A DNA stretch of 64,000 nucleotides from Halomonas salipaludis (GTDB taxonomy: Bacteria > Pseudomonadota > Gammaproteobacteria > Pseudomonadales > Halomonadaceae), in assembly GCF_002286975.1 (NCBI RefSeq), contig NZ_NSKB01000008.1, positions 186,001 through 250,000 of the forward strand. Reading direction: 5' to 3'. Numbering within the stretch: the first letter of the stretch is position 1; each line of letters begins with the position of its first letter. Positions 8,421 to 16,901 of this stretch are shown here, one piece after another. A program made the translations under genes and the position numbers. The notes under the pieces were generated by a model, which worked only from the letters and a program-made list of their open reading frames with translations, was not told the origin of the DNA and searched no databases.

Positions 8421-8762
8421 ATGCAACGCATTACCTTGAGCGGCCTGCTGCTCGGCATCGGCCTGGCGCTGGCCATGGCCGGCACACCGGCGATGGCCGA
8501 CCACGACCGCCGCGGCTATCACGGCGGCGTGCATCACCACTACTATGGCGCCCAGGCGCGCGGCGGCAAGCATCACCGCGCACCGCGCCATGCCAAGCGG
8601 CCCAAGCATCATCGCCGACCGGTGGTGGTCCACCATCACGCGCCACGCTATCGCCCGGCACCGCCACGGCGGGTCGAACATCACCACTACCATAGCTCCT
8701 CCAGCAGCGTACCCTTGGTGCGCCTGGGCAACGTACCTATCGTCAGCGTGCGGGTCGACTGA
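8421..8762 (+). CDS. Secreted histidine-rich small protein
   Basis: 113 residues with a cleavable signal peptide (LLLGIGLALAMAGTPAMA) followed by a basic, His-rich mature chain (HHHYYGAQARGGKHH, KRPKHHRRPVVVHHHAP, VEHHHYHSSS). The last residues, RLGNVPIVSVRVD, are non-repetitive. ATG 8421 has GGAGG upstream. Metal binding in the periplasm is a plausible reading of the composition, but I recognise no family. It lies alone between dps and the convergent pepD. Confidence 0.7.
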   Translation: MQRITLSGLLLGIGLALAMAGTPAMADHDRRGYHGGVHHHYYGAQARGGKHHRAPRHAKRPKHHRRPVVVHHHAPRYRPAPPRRVEHHHYHSSSSSVPLVRLGNVPIVSVRVD

Positions 8763-8771
8763 CGACGCGCC

Positions 8772-10259
8772 TCAGGCCATGCCCGCCGCGTCAGGTGCGG
8801 TAGGCATGGCCAGATCTTCCACCAGCCCGCGCAGCAGCAGCCAGAACTCGTTCACCGAGTCGATCTCGACGCGCTCGTCCGGCGAGTGGGCGCCGCGGAT
8901 CTGCGGCCCAAAGGAAATCATCTGCAGCTGCGGGTACTTGCCGCCGAGGATGCCGCATTCGAGGCCGGCGTGGATCACCTTGACCGCCGGCTCGGTGCCG
9001 AGCTGGTCGCGATGCAGCCGCTTGAAACGCTCCAGGAGCGGGCTATGCGGCGCAGGCGCCCAGCCGGGATAGGCGTTCTCGACCCGGGTGCGGGCACCGA
9101 TCAGCCCGAACAGCGCGCTGAAGCGGTCAGCCATGTCTTGGGTGGCGCTATCGCGCAGCGAGCGCACCAGCGCACATAGCCGGAAACGCCCCTCGCTGAG
9201 CGCCACCACGCCGAGGTTGTTGGAGGTCTCGACTACCCCCGGCACAGCGCTGCTCATGCGCTCGACGCCGCAGGGGGCGGCGTGCAGGGCGTCGACCAGC
9301 AGATGGCTGGCGGTGGCGGTCAGCGCCTCATCGGCGGCTCCATCGGTCGTCGTCAGGCTCAGCGTCAGACCCTCGTCGACCCCAGCAAGCTCGCTACGCA
9401 GCTCCTCGCCCAGCGCGGCGAGCCGCGCCTGGGCCACCGCCAGTTCATCCTCGGCCAGGGCCAGGGTGGCGAAGGCTTCCCGCGGCAGGGCATTGCGCAG
9501 GGTGCCGCCGCGATAGTCGATCAGCCTGGCGCCGCAGGGTGCCAGCGCCCGCAGCACGCGCATCATTAGCCGGTTGGCGTTGCCACGGCCCGTGGCGATA
9601 TCGATCCCCGAGTGGCCGCCGCGCAGGCCAGTCAGCGCCAGCCGGTAGGGGTGCTCGCCTTCGCTCAGCGCGCTGGTCGGCAGCTGCGCCTCGACCACCA
9701 CGTCGGCGCCACCGGCGCAGCCGATATACACCTCGCCGCGATCCTCGGAGTCGAGGTTGAGCAGTAGCTGGCCCTCCAGCCAGCCCTCGGCGAGCTGCAG
9801 CGCGCCGCCCATCGAGGTCTCCTCCTCGAGGGTGAACAGCGCTTCGAGCGGGCCGTGACGCAACGTGGGATCGGCGAGGATGGCCAGCGCCGCCGCCACG
9901 CCGAGACCATTATCGGCGCCAAGCGTGGTGCCGCGGGCGCGCAGCCAGCCATCCTCGATGTAGGTCTTGATCGGGTCGCGGGTGAAGTCGTGGGGATGGT
10001 CGGCATTGGCCTGGGCGACCATGTCGAGATGGCCCTGCAGGATCACCCCGGGAGCTGCCTCGCAGCCTGGCGAGGCGGCTTTCTTGAGCCGCAGGTTGCC
10101 ATAGGCGTCGCGGTCGTGGGCCAGGCCCTGGGCCTCGGCCCAGGCTTCGAGGGTGGCTACCAGCGCCGCCTCGTGCCCCGACGGCCGCGGGGTATTGCAC
10201 AGCGTGCGAAAGTGCTGCCACAGCGCCTGCGGCGCCAACTGGTCGAGATGTGCGTTCAT
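8772..10259 (-). CDS. pepD: Aminoacyl-histidine dipeptidase (cytosolic nonspecific dipeptidase, M20)
   Basis: 495 residues, close to E. coli PepD. Zinc-site segments are visible: HLDMVAQ (first His/Asp), GADNGLGVAAALAI (bridging Asp), TLEEETSMGG (catalytic Glu pair), and IHAGLECGILGGK near the C terminus. It hydrolyses Xaa-His and other dipeptides in the cytoplasm. No operon partner: it converges on the His-rich gene, and its 5' side faces a structured repeat. Confidence 0.94.
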   Translation of the reverse strand: MNAHLDQLAPQALWQHFRTLCNTPRPSGHEAALVATLEAWAEAQGLAHDRDAYGNLRLKKAASPGCEAAPGVILQGHLDMVAQANADHPHDFTRDPIKTYIEDGWLRARGTTLGADNGLGVAAALAILADPTLRHGPLEALFTLEEETSMGGALQLAEGWLEGQLLLNLDSEDRGEVYIGCAGGADVVVEAQLPTSALSEGEHPYRLALTGLRGGHSGIDIATGRGNANRLMMRVLRALAPCGARLIDYRGGTLRNALPREAFATLALAEDELAVAQARLAALGEELRSELAGVDEGLTLSLTTTDGAADEALTATASHLLVDALHAAPCGVERMSSAVPGVVETSNNLGVVALSEGRFRLCALVRSLRDSATQDMADRFSALFGLIGARTRVENAYPGWAPAPHSPLLERFKRLHRDQLGTEPAVKVIHAGLECGILGGKYPQLQMISFGPQIRGAHSPDERVEIDSVNEFWLLLRGLVEDLAMPTAPDAAGMA

Positions 10260-10361
10260 GATGGGTCTACATAAGGGATAACCTTCATCACTTTACTGAC
10301 CGCTCGCTGCCAGGGAAAGCCTAGGCTCTTCACAGGCAAGAGTGTCACGGATATTAGTACG

Positions 10362-10480
10362 GCTCGGGACTGACCCGTCGGCAGGCCGACAAGGAGGCGC
10401 TGTAAACCATCCGTGGGCGCTACCGATGCCATCCATGGCATCGAAACCTCCTCGTCGACCTGCCTCCAGCGTCCCTCGCT
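10362..10480. repeat. Dispersed structured repeat, copy 1
   Basis: About 119 bp, alignable almost end to end with 16713-16830. The outer arms 10380-10397 and 10447-10464 pair at 16 of 18 positions. The inner arms CGATGCCAT and ATGGCATCG (10424-10443) pair perfectly across a CC loop. Between the copies the inner and outer stems change on both sides together, so folding has been conserved. It lies between the 5' side of pepD and the 3' side of tmcA. It could be a REP/BIME-like or MITE-like element; it has no coding potential. Confidence 0.8.
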
Positions 10481-10493
10481 CCAATAATGGCCA

Positions 10494-12662
10494 TCACTGT
10501 GCCCAGTCGCGCCAGCGGGTCAGCGCCTCGCGCAGCCGTGCCTGCACCTCGCGCCGCCCGCTGAGTCCCAGCCGCTCGGCCAGCCAGGCGCTATCGCGGG
10601 CCTGGAACAACCAGGCCACCAGCAGCCAGGCGTCGTCGTCGCGGGGCGCGTCGCCGGCCAGGCCGCGCCGCACCAGCTGCTGCAGCGCCGGGCGCACCAG
10701 TGCCGGCTCGCGGCGGCCCAGGGTCACGTCGTCGAGATCGCGGCGCTGCTGGACATCCAGCGGCGGCGCCTGACCTTCGGCGAGCAGCGCTGCGGCCACC
10801 GCCGGCTCCAGGCCCTTGAGTTCATAGGCCAGCAGGGTCGGCAGTAGAGCCTGGAAGTGCGCTGTGAGGCTGTCGACCAGTGCCTGTCCGGCGTCGCTGA
10901 TGGGTATCGCCACCATCAGCGCATGCTCGCCGGTGGCGGTTTCGCGGCTCAGTCCCAGGCGTACGGCGCGAAAGCCGGCGGCATGCCAGAAGGCCATCAG
11001 CTCGGGGTCGGCACCGAAGCTGGCCCCCAGCAGGTCGATGCCGTCGTGCCGGGCGCGCTCGACCTCGGCGGCCAGCAGCTGCCGGCCGATACCCTGACGG
11101 CGGGCCTCACCATGTACCGCAATGCGCATGATACGCCGTACCCGCGAGGTCAGGGCGCGGCGACTGCCGGCGTGGGCGGCCAGCGACTGAGCCAGCAAAT
11201 GGCCACGTGGCCGGCGCTCGCCGCGGGCCACGCGTTCGGCCAGCTCAGCGGTGAAGCCGCCCTCCTCACTACATAGCGACACCGCCAGGGTGTTGCCACT
11301 TTGTTCGAGGGTGGTGATCGATACCCCGGGGCCGTCGAGCAGGCGGCGCAGGTCGCTGGGCTGGGTGCGGTAGTGGGCCTGCACCAGCAGGCCGAACAGC
11401 TCAGCGAGGCGCGCTTCGTCGACCGCCAGCGATGCCCGCTTCCAGCGCCGCAGCGCCAGCGTCGCAACGCTCGGTGCCGGCAGCGTGGCCGCCGGTTCGG
11501 CATCCAGCATCAGCAGGTGGCGGGTCAGCGCTTCGAGCGGGTCGCCTTCGGCCCAGCGCACCGGTGTCGTCAGCGTGCAGGCGCGCCAATCCGGGGCATG
11601 GCGCTGCAGGTGGGGCATGAAGCGCAGTGCAAAGCCGCGCCCCGAGCCTTCGTAGCCGTGCACGGTGGTGGCAAAGGCAATCCGTGGAAAGCGCACCAGC
11701 CAGTCGGCCAGCAGCGCCGCGGGGATCGCCGCTGCCTCATCCACCAGCAGCAGGCTGCCGGGGCCGGTCGTGGCGCCGTGGCTCTCGGCCAGGGCGTCCG
11801 GGGCCACGAAGCGTACCCGCTGAGTATCGCCGTCGCGCAGCAGGCTGATTTCGAGGCCGTGGCGTCGTGCGTCTGGGCAGTGGCGTTGCAGGTGCATGAA
11901 CAGCGTCTCTACCGCCGCCGGGCGCGGCGCGGTGACCAGGATCTCGCGCTCGCCCTTGGCCAGCCAGCGCGCGCAGGCGATGCCTAGCGCGGCGCTCTTG
12001 CCGCGGCCACGGTCGGCGCTGATCACCAGCGGCCGGCGCCGGCGCAAGCGCAGCAGCCGCGCCACCGCCTGGGCCTGGTCCGGGGTGGCGCAGGCGCTAT
12101 CCGCGGGTTCCGAACCACCCGCACCGCCCTCAGCAGGCGGCGGCAGGGGCGGCAGCGTCAGGTCGCCATCGCTCGACCAGCGCGCCGCGTCGGGGGCGGC
12201 CTCGAGTTGCCGCGCCAGGCGCTGCAGGTAACGCGACGGCAGCTGCGCCGGTCGGTACGGATGGTCGGCCAGACGGCGGTAGTCGGCATCCGGCCGTGCG
12301 CCCCAGTCGGGCGGCGTGAGCAGCACCAGCAGCCCGCCGGCCACCAGGGTGCCGCTGAGCGCGCCGAAGGCGTCCGGGTCGAAGCCGGCCCCTTCGCTGG
12401 CCGCATCGAACACCACCAGCGTCTGCTCGCCGCCGAGCCGGGTGCGCGCCTTGGCAGCAGGTAGCCAAGCCGATTCGGTGATGCCCGCGGGGCACACGGG
12501 CGCGACCCATAGCCCCCGTGCCGGATCCTGCCGCCAGATCGCCAGCGCCCGCGCCAGCCCCTGGTCCGGGCTGGCGGATATCCACAGCAGACCGCGCCAG
12601 CGCTGCGCGGCCAGCTGCGCCCGCCACGCCAACAGCGCCTGCAGGTTGCGGGCCTCCGTCAT
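10494..12662 (-). CDS. tmcA: tRNA(Met) cytidine acetyltransferase TmcA
   Basis: 722 residues from ATG 12662, which has AGGAG six bases upstream. Domain order: an N-terminal TmcA-type segment, a RecD-like helicase module with Walker A ADRGRGKSAALGIA and Walker B LLVDEAAAIPAALL, then a GNAT acetyltransferase (RIAVHGEARRQGIGRQLL) and a helical tail. TmcA uses acetyl-CoA and ATP/GTP to make N4-acetylcytidine at the wobble base of elongator tRNA-Met. A 56-codon upstream extension exists but has no ribosome site. It is divergent from fbpA. Confidence 0.95.
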   Translation of the reverse strand: MTEARNLQALLAWRAQLAAQRWRGLLWISASPDQGLARALAIWRQDPARGLWVAPVCPAGITESAWLPAAKARTRLGGEQTLVVFDAASEGAGFDPDAFGALSGTLVAGGLLVLLTPPDWGARPDADYRRLADHPYRPAQLPSRYLQRLARQLEAAPDAARWSSDGDLTLPPLPPPAEGGAGGSEPADSACATPDQAQAVARLLRLRRRRPLVISADRGRGKSAALGIACARWLAKGEREILVTAPRPAAVETLFMHLQRHCPDARRHGLEISLLRDGDTQRVRFVAPDALAESHGATTGPGSLLLVDEAAAIPAALLADWLVRFPRIAFATTVHGYEGSGRGFALRFMPHLQRHAPDWRACTLTTPVRWAEGDPLEALTRHLLMLDAEPAATLPAPSVATLALRRWKRASLAVDEARLAELFGLLVQAHYRTQPSDLRRLLDGPGVSITTLEQSGNTLAVSLCSEEGGFTAELAERVARGERRPRGHLLAQSLAAHAGSRRALTSRVRRIMRIAVHGEARRQGIGRQLLAAEVERARHDGIDLLGASFGADPELMAFWHAAGFRAVRLGLSRETATGEHALMVAIPISDAGQALVDSLTAHFQALLPTLLAYELKGLEPAVAAALLAEGQAPPLDVQQRRDLDDVTLGRREPALVRPALQQLVRRGLAGDAPRDDDAWLLVAWLFQARDSAWLAERLGLSGRREVQARLREALTRWRDWAQ

Positions 12663-12749
12663 GCTCGGCTCCTGTCTCGTCGAGCCCTCCAGTGTAGAGA
12701 ACCTGGCACTCACCGCACCAGCACCTAGCAACACGACAACGCAAAAACT

Positions 12750-12794
12750 TTGCGTATCATTATCATTTGCAATCAGATTGTTTCTTGCTATCGT
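12750..12794 (+). promoter_or_regulatory. Fur box over the fbpABC promoter
   Basis: A palindromic site TTGC-GTATCATTATCATTT-GCAA (12750-12772) resembles the Fur consensus of repeated GATAAT hexamers. It overlaps a promoter with -35 TTGCAA (12767-12772) and -10 TATCGT (12789-12794), spacing 16. Iron-loaded Fur bound here would block transcription of the iron transporter. The site is 88 bp from the divergent tmcA start and might touch that promoter as well. Confidence 0.7.
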
Positions 12795-12841
12795 ACCCAT
12801 AACGTTCGCCACCCCATGCCAATACGACAAGGGATATCGCC

Positions 12842-13837
12842 ATGCAAAAGACGCTCATCGCTTCCGCCACGCTTGTCTCCACGCTGCTGGCAGCCCCCCT
12901 GGCTGCTGCCGACCTGACCCTCTATTCAGGGCGTGGCGAGTCGATGGTCGACCCGATCATCGCCCAGTTCGAGAAAAACACCGGCATCAACGTCAACGTA
13001 CGCTACGGCGATACCGCACAACTGGCCGTACTGCTGCAGGAAGAGGGCGAGCGCTCTCCCGCCGACCTCTACTGGGGCCAGGACGCCGGCGCCATGGGCG
13101 CGATCAGCCAGGCCGGCCTGCTCGCTGAGCTGCCCGATGATATCTATGACGGCCTGCCCGGCATTTATACCAGCGAGACCGGCAACTGGGTTGCCGCCAG
13201 CGGCCGCGCCCGAGTGTTCGCCTACTCGCCGGAACGGGTCAGCGAAGAGGAGTATCCCGAGAGCGTCTTCGATCTCACCGACGAGCGTTACGAAGGCCGT
13301 GTCGGCTGGGCGCCCACCAATGGCTCCTTCCAATCTTTCGTCACCGCGATGCGCGTCGAGCATGGCGACGAGCGTACTCAGGAGTGGCTCGAGGGCATGC
13401 GCGACAATGGCGCCGTGACCTTCCGCAACAACACCACTCAGGTGCAGGGCATCGCCGACGGAGAAATCGACTTCGGCCTCGTAAACAATTATTATTTGCC
13501 GCGGTTCCTGGCTACCGATGAAGACTTCCCGGTGGAGCAGGCCTTCTTCGCCGAAGGCGATATCGGCAACTTGGTCAACGTCGCCGGCATCGCGGTGCTG
13601 GAGAGCAGCGACAACAAGGAAGAGGCGCTGGAGTTCGTGCGCTTCCTGCTGTCGCCGGCCGCCCAGCAGTATTTCACCGGCAATGTCTATGAGTACCCGG
13701 TGACCCGCGACGTGATCCAGAACCCGGAACTCGAGGATTTCGACCGCCTGCTGGAGGTCAGCCCGCAGATCGACCTGGATGACCTGGAAGATCTCGAAGG
13801 CACGCTGAACCTGCTGCGCGACGCCGAGCTGCTGTAA
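12842..13837 (+). CDS. fbpA: Ferric iron ABC transporter, periplasmic binding protein
   Basis: 331 residues with a signal peptide cut near LAAPLAAA. Mature start DLTLYSGRGESMVDP and the motif RYGDTAQLAVLL are typical of FbpA/HitA/AfuA ferric-binding proteins; YWGQDAGAMG and VNNYYLPRF are further family segments, the last carrying the tyrosine pair that ligates Fe3+. It delivers periplasmic iron to FbpB. It is first in the Fur-controlled fbpABC set; a terminator hairpin follows the gene and may lower expression of the membrane parts relative to the binding protein. Confidence 0.94.
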   Translation: MQKTLIASATLVSTLLAAPLAAADLTLYSGRGESMVDPIIAQFEKNTGINVNVRYGDTAQLAVLLQEEGERSPADLYWGQDAGAMGAISQAGLLAELPDDIYDGLPGIYTSETGNWVAASGRARVFAYSPERVSEEEYPESVFDLTDERYEGRVGWAPTNGSFQSFVTAMRVEHGDERTQEWLEGMRDNGAVTFRNNTTQVQGIADGEIDFGLVNNYYLPRFLATDEDFPVEQAFFAEGDIGNLVNVAGIAVLESSDNKEEALEFVRFLLSPAAQQYFTGNVYEYPVTRDVIQNPELEDFDRLLEVSPQIDLDDLEDLEGTLNLLRDAELL

Positions 13838-13866
13838 GCCCTAGCGTCGTCAAGCGAGCGAGTCGA

Positions 13867-13893
13867 GACCAGGGTGGCATTGCCACCCTGGTC
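13867..13893 (+). terminator. Terminator or attenuating hairpin between fbpA and fbpB
   Basis: A perfect 13-bp stem GACCAGGGTGGCA / TGCCACCCTGGTC with a single loop base, then TTGTGCGTTTT. Placed between the binding-protein gene and the permease gene, it probably gives partial read-through so that FbpA is made in excess. Confidence 0.75.
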
Positions 13894-13946
13894 TTGTGCG
13901 TTTTAATGGTGGCCAATATCGGTCGTGACTTGAACAGCGAGAGACA

Positions 13947-15557
13947 ATGAGCCACAGCGCCGAGCTAGCCAGCCCTGCTGCCCGTCGCGCCCTGCCGAAA
14001 GGCCGCGCGCGGCGCGTGCCGCTGCATATCCTGCTGCCCTCGCTGGTGGCGGCGGCAGCGATGCTGGTACCGCTGTTCTACCTCGCACTGCGCGCCTTCG
14101 AGGCCGACCCGCAGACCCTCGCCAACCTAGTGCTGCGCCAGCGCAACCTCGACCTGCTGCTCAACACCCTGTCGCTCGCCGCAGGCGTGGTGGTCATGAC
14201 CACCCTGATAGCGCTACCGCTGGCCTGGCTGGTAGTACGCACCGATATCCGCTTCAAGCGCCTGCTGACCGTGCTCGGAGTGATCCCGCTGGCGGTGCCC
14301 GGCTACGTGATGGCCTATGCGCTGATCGGCCTGGGCGGCAACTACGGCGTGCTGGCCCAGCTCACCGGCGTACAGCTGCCACGCATCGACGGCTACGTCG
14401 GCGCCCTGCTGGCACTTTCGCTGTATACCTTCCCCTATCTGTTTCTCAACCTGCGCGCCACACTGGCGGGCCTCGACGGTAACCTCGAAGAGAGTGCCAG
14501 GAGCCTCGGCTACGGCAATCGCGAGGTGTTTCTCAAGATCATCCTGCCCCACTTGGCGCCCTCGCTGATGGCCGGCTGGCTGGTGATCACCCTCTACGTA
14601 CTGGGCGACTTTGGCGCGGTGGCGCTAATGCGCTACGAGGCCTTCAGCTACGCCATCTACACCCAGTACTCCGGCGCCTTCGACCGTATCTATGCCGCCT
14701 GGCTGTCGATCATGCTGCTGGCGGTGGCGGCCAGTTTCGTGATGCTCGACAGCCTGGTGGTCAAGCGCAAGCTGGCGCGGGTCGGCACCGGGGTGGCGCG
14801 GCCGGTCAAGCCGATGCGCCTGGGCCGGCTGCGCTGGCTGGCCTACCCCTATCTGGCGCTGATCTTCGGCGCCTCGGTGGGCCTGCCGGCGCTGATCCTC
14901 GGCTACTGGCTGGTGCTGGCACCGCCCGACCTGAGCTTCTTCGCGCGAGTGCCCGGCACCTTCCTGCGCTCGGCGGGGGCGGCACTGCCCGCCGCCCTGC
15001 TGGCGGCGGCCTTCGCCCTGCCGATCGCCTATCTCACGGTGCGCTACCGCTCCACCGCGGCGACCCTTATCGAGCGCTCGGCGTACATCGGCTACGCGAT
15101 TCCGCCGCTGACTCTGGCCCTGGCGATGGTGTTCTTCTCACTGCGCACCGCGCCCTTCCTCTACCAGACCCTGACGCTGCTGATCGTGACCTGGGCGATG
15201 GCCTCGCTGGCCCTGGCCCTGGGCCCGATTCGCAATGCCCTGCTGCAGACGCGGCCCAACATGGAAGAGGCCTCCCATTCGCTGGGCCACGGCCCGCTGA
15301 GCACCTTCCTGTGGGTGATCTTTCCGCGCCTGCGTCGCGGCATCCTGGCCGGCATCGCGCTGGTCTTCGTGCTGTGCATGAAAGAGCTGCCGATCACCTT
15401 CTTGCTGGCCCCGACCGGCTACACCACCCTGGCGGTGACCGTGTTCACCCGCACCTCCGAGGGCATGTTGGCCGAGGCCGCCCCCTTCGCCGCCGCCATC
15501 GTGGTGTTCTCGAGCCTGTCGGTGGGCTTCCTGTTAACCAAAGAGGGCAAGCGATGA
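13947..15557 (+). CDS. fbpB: Ferric iron ABC transporter, permease (two fused membrane halves)
   Basis: 536 residues, the double-length permease of the FbpB/HitB type. It has two sets of about six membrane helices, each with an EAA loop (ESARSLGYGNREVFLKIILP and EEASHSLGHGPLSTFLW). It forms the inner-membrane channel for Fe3+ delivered by FbpA. Its stop overlaps the start of fbpC by 4 bp (ATGA). Confidence 0.94.
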   Translation: MSHSAELASPAARRALPKGRARRVPLHILLPSLVAAAAMLVPLFYLALRAFEADPQTLANLVLRQRNLDLLLNTLSLAAGVVVMTTLIALPLAWLVVRTDIRFKRLLTVLGVIPLAVPGYVMAYALIGLGGNYGVLAQLTGVQLPRIDGYVGALLALSLYTFPYLFLNLRATLAGLDGNLEESARSLGYGNREVFLKIILPHLAPSLMAGWLVITLYVLGDFGAVALMRYEAFSYAIYTQYSGAFDRIYAAWLSIMLLAVAASFVMLDSLVVKRKLARVGTGVARPVKPMRLGRLRWLAYPYLALIFGASVGLPALILGYWLVLAPPDLSFFARVPGTFLRSAGAALPAALLAAAFALPIAYLTVRYRSTAATLIERSAYIGYAIPPLTLALAMVFFSLRTAPFLYQTLTLLIVTWAMASLALALGPIRNALLQTRPNMEEASHSLGHGPLSTFLWVIFPRLRRGILAGIALVFVLCMKELPITFLLAPTGYTTLAVTVFTRTSEGMLAEAAPFAAAIVVFSSLSVGFLLTKEGKR

Positions 15558-16624
15558 CCACCCTCAATCTCAATGCCACTCCCCAGGCCAGTGCGCCGCA
15601 GCGCCCTGCTCCGCTGCTCAGCGTCAGCGGGTTGAGCAAGCGCTATCGGTCCCGGGATCCACTGGCGGTCGAGAATGTCGGCTTCACCCTCGGCAACGGC
15701 GAGATCCTGGCGCTGCTCGGCCCCAGCGGCTGCGGCAAGAGCACCACCCTGCGCATGATTGCCGGGTTCGAGCATCCCGAGGCCGGCGATATCGTGCTGC
15801 GCGGCAAGAGCATCCTCGACCAGCCGCCGCAGCAGCGCCGCATCGGCATCGTATTCCAGGACTATGCGCTATTTCCGCACATGAGCCTGGGCCACAACGT
15901 GGCCTTCGCCATGCGCCATCTGCCCAAGGCCAAGCGCGCCGCCCGCGCCCGCGAGTGGCTCGATATGGTCGGCCTGGCCGACCTGGCTGAACGCATGCCC
16001 GACGAGCTCTCCGGTGGCCAGCAGCAGCGCGTGGCACTGGCCAGGACGCTGGCCGCCGAGCCGCAGCTGGTACTGCTCGACGAGCCCTTCTCCAACCTCG
16101 ATGCGGCGCTGCGCGAGTCGACCCGCAAGGAGGTCCGCCAGCTGTTCAAGGCCGCCGGTACCTCGGTGATCCTGGTCACCCACGACCAGGCCGAAGCGCT
16201 CTCCTTCGCCGATCAGGTCGGCGTGATGCACGCCGGCAAGCTGATCCAGGTCGACCGCCCCGAGCAGGTCTACCAGCACCCGGCCACCGCCTTCGTCGCC
16301 GAGTTCCTCGGCCATACCAACCTGCTCGACGGCGATGCCGACGGCGAGATCGCCCAGACCGCGCTGGGACCAGTGGCCATCACTCCGGCCAGCCGCGGCC
16401 CGGTGCGTGTCTCGCTGCGCCCCGAGCACCTGGCCCTGGCCACCGCCCCGGACGGCCATGGCGCCACCGTGGTCGAGCGCGAGTTCCGCGGCCACGACTG
16501 CTTCTACCTGCTCGAGCAGCACGGCCAGCGCTTCTGCGCCATCACCCCCAGCCACACCCTGTGGCAGATCGGTGAACAGGTCAGCCTCGAGCCCCAGCGC
16601 ACCGCCACGGTGCTGCAGTACTAG
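15554..16624 (+). CDS. fbpC: Ferric iron ABC transporter, ATPase
   Basis: 356 residues from the ATG inside the fbpB stop. Walker A is GPSGCGKST (residues 56-64), the Q-loop VFQDYALFPHM, signature LSGGQQQRVALART, Walker B LVLLDEPFSNLD and H-loop VTHDQAEAL. A C-terminal TOBE-like domain (RPEHLALA and after) is present, as in FbpC. It powers FbpB. The frame also runs open upstream inside fbpB; I do not use that extension. Confidence 0.95.
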   Translation: MTTLNLNATPQASAPQRPAPLLSVSGLSKRYRSRDPLAVENVGFTLGNGEILALLGPSGCGKSTTLRMIAGFEHPEAGDIVLRGKSILDQPPQQRRIGIVFQDYALFPHMSLGHNVAFAMRHLPKAKRAARAREWLDMVGLADLAERMPDELSGGQQQRVALARTLAAEPQLVLLDEPFSNLDAALRESTRKEVRQLFKAAGTSVILVTHDQAEALSFADQVGVMHAGKLIQVDRPEQVYQHPATAFVAEFLGHTNLLDGDADGEIAQTALGPVAITPASRGPVRVSLRPEHLALATAPDGHGATVVEREFRGHDCFYLLEQHGQRFCAITPSHTLWQIGEQVSLEPQRTATVLQY

Positions 16625-16712
16625 GCTTTTTCACCCAATCTCAGGGGGAAGGCGGGAGTTGCGTCACGAGCAAAGGCAGGCTTGGACAAGGCCATCGAAG
16701 ATAGGCAGCACC

Positions 16713-16830
16713 GCTCGGAACTGATCCGTCGACAGACCTACGAGGAGGCGCTGTAAACCCTCCCTGGGCGCTACCTACGCCATCCATGGCGTAGAACCTC
16801 CTCTTCGGTCTGTCCCCGGCGTCCTTCGCT
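16713..16830. repeat. Dispersed structured repeat, copy 2
   Basis: Second copy of the element at 10362-10480, same orientation. The outer arms 16731-16748 and 16797-16814 pair at 16 of 18 positions; the inner arms CTACGCCAT and ATGGCGTAG (16775-16794) pair perfectly across CC. Compared with copy 1, the outer arms change GGCAGG to GACAGA with matching CCTGCC to TCTGTC. It lies between the 3' ends of fbpC and polA and may double as a bidirectional terminator. Confidence 0.8.
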
Positions 16831-16901
16831 TAGTGGCAACTGCGATTGCCCTACCTGCTGGAATTCACGTCGGCTACCCGTCGTAGACCTGCTGGGCGCT
16901 A

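Noticed and set aside
12663-12830. 56-codon N-terminal extension of TmcA
   Set aside because: It overlaps the divergent promoter and Fur box, has no ribosome site, and TmcA homologues begin near the internal ATG at 12662.
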